From positions 1 through 27,993 of the forward strand of contig DIUW01000039.1 of assembly GCA_002423125.1 (NCBI GenBank): a stretch of DNA of 27,993 bases, read 5' to 3'. Of this stretch, positions 25,584 through 27,993 are shown piece after piece. The translations under genes and the position numbers were made by a program. Every line of letters begins with the position of its first letter. Positions within the stretch are counted from its first letter, which is position 1. Source of the stretch: Legionellaceae bacterium UBA6148. Lineage in GTDB: Bacteria > Pseudomonadota > Gammaproteobacteria > Legionellales > Legionellaceae. The notes under the pieces are model-generated. The model made no database searches. It saw only the letters and a program-made list of their open reading frames with translations, and was not told the origin of the DNA.

Positions 25584-25649
25584 CAGTTCAGGAAGAAATG
25601 TTCTTGCACCAGGAGTAAGGTGGCTACAGACCGTCTTTAGGAGAACATC

Positions 25650-26828
25650 ATGGGAAGTGCAGTGTCACGTCCAGCTACACTTAAAGTATCTCAAGATCAA
25701 GATACGACCACTACACTTCCTCGTGAAGTCGTTCATCTCTCGCCGAGAGCGCCTCAAACGCCTGTTGGTCAAGTTTACCATCGTCTCACTGATCAAGAGT
25801 TCAGGGATGTGATACCTGCCCCTAGACCCCATCGTGCGCCTGCTGTACAAAATCCTAGGCGAAATCTCACGTTGTTCTCTCCTGTACCTCCTCGAGCAGA
25901 ATCTCTTTCTAGTTCTACAATCAGAGGAATAAGAGTCCGTTTATTCAATTCCCCTTCGAGTTCTGCTCAGGAATCGTCTCTTCCTGAACCAAATGATTCC
26001 TTTACTCAGGCATTGCCTGATGACAGGGAAGAGGATGGTTTTATTCCGGCAATCATGGAAAACACCCGACCATTGAGTGGAGACGATTCAGAACAAGCAT
26101 TGTCTGATGACAAGGAAGAGGATGGTTTTATTCCGGCGACCATGGAAAATATTCGACTATTTAGCCGAGAAGATTGCGACGATGATCATGATTCAAGCGG
26201 AAGCCTCCATGTAAGAACAAAACACAATAAAACGACAGCGTTGCAGACGATCAAAGGAAAATTAGGAGAGGAAGAGCCGTTGACCGTAGCACATTACGCC
26301 GTTACAGCGTCTGCATCAGATGCTGAAATGCCCTATTTTTACGCACAACTTGTACTTGATCAAAATCAATATACCCATCAATGGTCTTTTACAGTGAGGT
26401 TGCCCACTCAGCTTCAGCCCGATGAGAGTGCCGATTGGTTGATTCCAGTCAGTGAAAATAGAATAGAGATTGCATTAGATGAGCTGATCCGTCGGCAGTA
26501 TACACGACATGCTCGAGATATTTTATTTTTTCTAAATCAAAAAGAAGAGCGTGATTGGAGACGCTTAGATATGTTGCGTCGTCCTGTACAATTACGGCGT
26601 GCCTATAATGATCCTGCCGCACTAGAAGAGATCGTTTATGCCAAGATCAAGATGTCAGTCTTAGATGGTTCAACGGACACCAATATAAAAATCAGTGTTC
26701 GTTTTGAGCAAATAACAAAGGCGGACTATGATGAGTTTTATAAAAATCCATCGGTGAGAGCCAGAGTGGTTAATTTTCTAAAATCCGATCCAGATCCAAA
26801 ACTATACTGCGCGCGGCCACAATTTTAA
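25650..26828 (+). CDS. Hypothetical protein with N-myristoylation motif and repeat-derived C-terminus (392 aa)
   Basis: I do not recognise the family. The start is fixed by AGGAG 6 bases upstream. The N-terminus MGSAVSR fits the eukaryotic N-myristoyltransferase pattern (Gly2, Ser6, a basic residue at 7), so the protein could be lipidated if delivered into a host cell. Residues about 10-120 are Pro/Ser/Arg-rich and probably disordered. Two 29-residue tandem units follow, each with the core EEDGFIPA.MEN (DNA 26004-26177). Residues about 195-385 look like a folded domain. The last codons (LYCARPQF and stop) are encoded by the left end of the TATACTGCGCGCGGC repeat, so the original C-terminus has probably been replaced. 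Confidence 0.75.
   Translation: MGSAVSRPATLKVSQDQDTTTTLPREVVHLSPRAPQTPVGQVYHRLTDQEFRDVIPAPRPHRAPAVQNPRRNLTLFSPVPPRAESLSSSTIRGIRVRLFNSPSSSAQESSLPEPNDSFTQALPDDREEDGFIPAIMENTRPLSGDDSEQALSDDKEEDGFIPATMENIRLFSREDCDDDHDSSGSLHVRTKHNKTTALQTIKGKLGEEEPLTVAHYAVTASASDAEMPYFYAQLVLDQNQYTHQWSFTVRLPTQLQPDESADWLIPVSENRIEIALDELIRRQYTRHARDILFFLNQKEERDWRRLDMLRRPVQLRRAYNDPAALEEIVYAKIKMSVLDGSTDTNIKISVRFEQITKADYDEFYKNPSVRARVVNFLKSDPDPKLYCARPQF
26004..26177. repeat. 87-base in-frame tandem duplication
   Basis: Two units of 87 bases (26004-26090 and 26091-26177) encode 29 residues each with the shared core DD.EEDGFIPA.MEN.R. Differences scattered through the units show that the duplication is not brand new. Confidence 0.8.
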
Positions 26829-26912
26829 GTTTTTTGTGACGCTATTTTTTGCAGTAAGGTGTTTTAAGCGCAGCGCAATAGAAACCCTTGTCAAGCTTAA
26901 AACGCCTTACTG
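26803..26912. repeat. TATACTGCGCGCGGC repeat, copy 3 (right end missing)
   Basis: It begins with the same left terminus as copy 1 (TATACTGCGCGCGGCCACAA) and keeps the internal hairpin: arms 26852-26869 and 26895-26912 pair over 18 bp with one G-T pair. The loop keeps GCAGCGCAAT and TTGTCAA as in copy 1. The matching right terminal repeat is absent. Stem positions that differ from copy 1 are matched by complementary changes in the other arm. The first 27 bases provide the end and stop codon of the 392-aa gene. Confidence 0.75.
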
Positions 26913-27005
26913 TCTGAAAGATTGAGAATACTGAAAATAATTTTAGGTATGTTGCTTAGTTAGTTCTTATTACAAAACTTATTGATTTTAATCGTGGGAT
27001 TTTAA

Positions 27006-27081
27006 TGGTGGCCAGACCTGGAATCGAACCAGGGACACAAGGATTTTCAATCCTTTGCTCTACCGACTGAGCTATCTAGCC
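27006..27081 (-). tRNA. tRNA-Phe (GAA)
   Basis: A 76-base cloverleaf on the minus strand. The acceptor arm GGCTAGA pairs with TCTGGCC (one G-T pair). The D arm holds AGCTCAGTCGGTAGAGC, the anticodon loop TTGAAAA has anticodon GAA, and the T arm holds GGTTCGATTCC. The 3' ACCA is encoded. Confidence 0.95.
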
Positions 27082-27111
27082 ACAATTGAATGCTATTTAA
27101 CGATGATAATG

Positions 27112-27132
27112 ACTTGGAGTCAAGTTTTTTTT
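27112..27132 (+). terminator. Weak possible terminator, plus strand
   Basis: ACTTG GAGT CAAGT forms a 5-bp stem followed by a run of T. The stem is short and AT-rich. It would stop plus-strand transcription running from the 392-aa gene through the antisense side of the tRNA. Confidence 0.3.
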
Positions 27133-27137
27133 AATAT

Positions 27138-27407
27138 TTATTTTGGTTCTGTGAAACCTTGGGGTTTTTCAGAGCCGTTTCCGAAAAAATAGTTCTGTAA
27201 CTCGTTCATTAAAAACTCACGTGATTTGGGGTCGGCGAGGTTTAGTCGGTATTCGTTGATCAGCATGGTTTGGTGTGCTGTCCACATATTCCAAGCCGCT
27301 TGTGACACTTGGTTGAAGATTTTAAGGCCTAATTCACCTGGGAATGGGGGTGCTTTCATCCCTTCGGATTCTTGATTTAATTTGATGCAGAATACTTGCT
27401 TTGACAT
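27138..27407 (-). CDS. yggX: Probable Fe(2+)-trafficking protein (YggX family)
   Basis: A small cytosolic protein linked in enterobacteria to iron supply for, and oxidative protection of, iron-sulfur clusters. The 89 residues match the family along their length: VFC near the start, PPFPGELG, the block AAWNMWTAHQTMLINEYRLNL, and the end FF.G....P.GFTEP. AAAGGA lies 8 bases before the ATG. It follows the deacetylase gene by 18 bases and is followed by tRNA-Phe, all on the minus strand. Confidence 0.93.
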   Translation of the reverse strand: MSKQVFCIKLNQESEGMKAPPFPGELGLKIFNQVSQAAWNMWTAHQTMLINEYRLNLADPKSREFLMNELQNYFFGNGSEKPQGFTEPK

Positions 27408-27425
27408 AGAGCGTTCCTTTTGTTC

Positions 27426-27993
27426 TCAAAGCATGTGATTATCGGATAATGGTTTTCGTCTGGCAAATTTATTTTTAAAGAATGAGAATTTGCTTGGCTT
27501 TATTTGGGCTTGTGTCGATGTTTTATCGAGAGCTTCCTCGAGGCTAATAAAGCGATAACCATGTTCTTTGTAAAATTGAATCACGTCGCCAATCACATAG
27601 CTGTTCAGTAAATTTGAATGAACCAGGAGTATTTCTTTGACCGTTCTGCCATTAGCCATTCGTTCGGCAATTTCAGTTTGTTTTGAAATATACTTCAAGT
27701 AACGTTCTTTAATTTTGTTGAGGTGGTTGCTTCGATTTCGCCAGTTGATGGCTAATAGTTGTTTATTGAATATAAAATCTTTACTGTCAATGGTTACAGG
27801 GGCGACTATGTATTGATTTCCTGCTAAATATTCTTTGACTTGATCTTTATTTTTACCACGACCCTCAGCAAGGTATGGGTATCTAAAATATTTTTTATCG
27901 GGCATTAGTGGCGTTAACCGCCTATCGGCTTTCGCAATTTCGTTGATGTATTTTTCAGCGCCAATTTCATCTATACTGCGCGCGGCCACAAAA
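27426..27993 (-). CDS. Polysaccharide deacetylase, C-terminal part (5' end cut or replaced)
   Basis: The frame is open to the window edge. It contains the later NodB-domain motifs: FRYPYLAEG (the Arg-Pro-Tyr motif that lines the active site) and LLVHSNLLN (the Leu-His motif with the catalytic-side His). The earlier motifs, the TFDD aspartates and the metal-binding HxxxH, are missing. Within the window, the first codons (AARSI) are encoded by a repeat terminus (27972-27993), so the gene is either interrupted by the repeat or truncated. GTG at 27989 lies inside the repeat and is not a convincing native start. Whether an active enzyme is made depends on sequence beyond the window. Confidence 0.7.
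   Translation of the reverse strand, partial: FVAARSIDEIGAEKYINEIAKADRRLTPLMPDKKYFRYPYLAEGRGKNKDQVKEYLAGNQYIVAPVTIDSKDFIFNKQLLAINWRNRSNHLNKIKERYLKYISKQTEIAERMANGRTVKEILLVHSNLLNSYVIGDVIQFYKEHGYRFISLEEALDKTSTQAQIKPSKFSFFKNKFARRKPLSDNHML
27972..27993. repeat. TATACTGCGCGCGGC repeat, copy 4 (runs off the window)
   Basis: TATACTGCGCGCGGCCACAA matches the left end of copy 3 exactly, then the window ends. It lies at the 5' edge of the visible deacetylase reading frame. Confidence 0.7.

Overview
The window is a gene-dense, AT-leaning bacterial chromosome segment. The housekeeping proteins (GrpE, DnaK, DnaJ, CarA, CarB, GreA, LipA, a YggX-type protein) look gammaproteobacterial. Several large proteins without recognisable families, a YopT-like cysteine protease candidate, a protein with a eukaryote-type N-myristoylation motif and many short palindromic repeats suggest a host-associated, possibly Legionellales/Coxiellaceae-like organism. 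That placement is an inference from content, not a proven taxonomy.

Layout. 1-5300: an upstream gene's terminator, a palindrome, a 900-residue unknown protein, hemE, and a convergent class II DAHP synthase whose 3' end overlaps hemE. 5300-9360: the heat-shock locus grpE, dnaK, dnaJ, with clear sigma-32-type promoters before grpE and dnaK and degenerate REP-like palindromes between dnaK and dnaJ. 9400-13010: carA, then the methyl-cycle pair metK and ahcY. 13040-14470: an inverted-repeat element and a J-domain membrane protein on the minus strand. 14570-23035: a Spy/CpxP-like periplasmic protein, then the collinear run carB, greA, PAP2 phosphatase, thioredoxin-fold membrane protein, unknown protein, lipA. 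The order grpE-dnaK-dnaJ-(dapB)-carA-carB-greA known from relatives such as Pseudomonas is recognisable but interrupted between carA and carB.

23040-26930 is accessory: three palindromic or MITE-like elements, a minus-strand candidate C58 cysteine protease, a two-segment membrane protein with a strong promoter, and a Gly2/Ser6 protein with a tandem 29-residue duplication. 27000-27993 carries tRNA-Phe(GAA), a YggX-type gene and the 3' part of a polysaccharide deacetylase, all on the minus strand.

The most unusual feature is a repeat family with termini reading TATACTGCGCGCGGC. It occurs at four places (13044-13210, 22018-22032, 26803-26912, 27972 to the edge). Two fuller copies fold into a hairpin whose stem sequences differ but whose base changes compensate each other. 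Three copies sit exactly at the ends of coding regions, supplying a C-terminus and stop codon or replacing an N-terminus.
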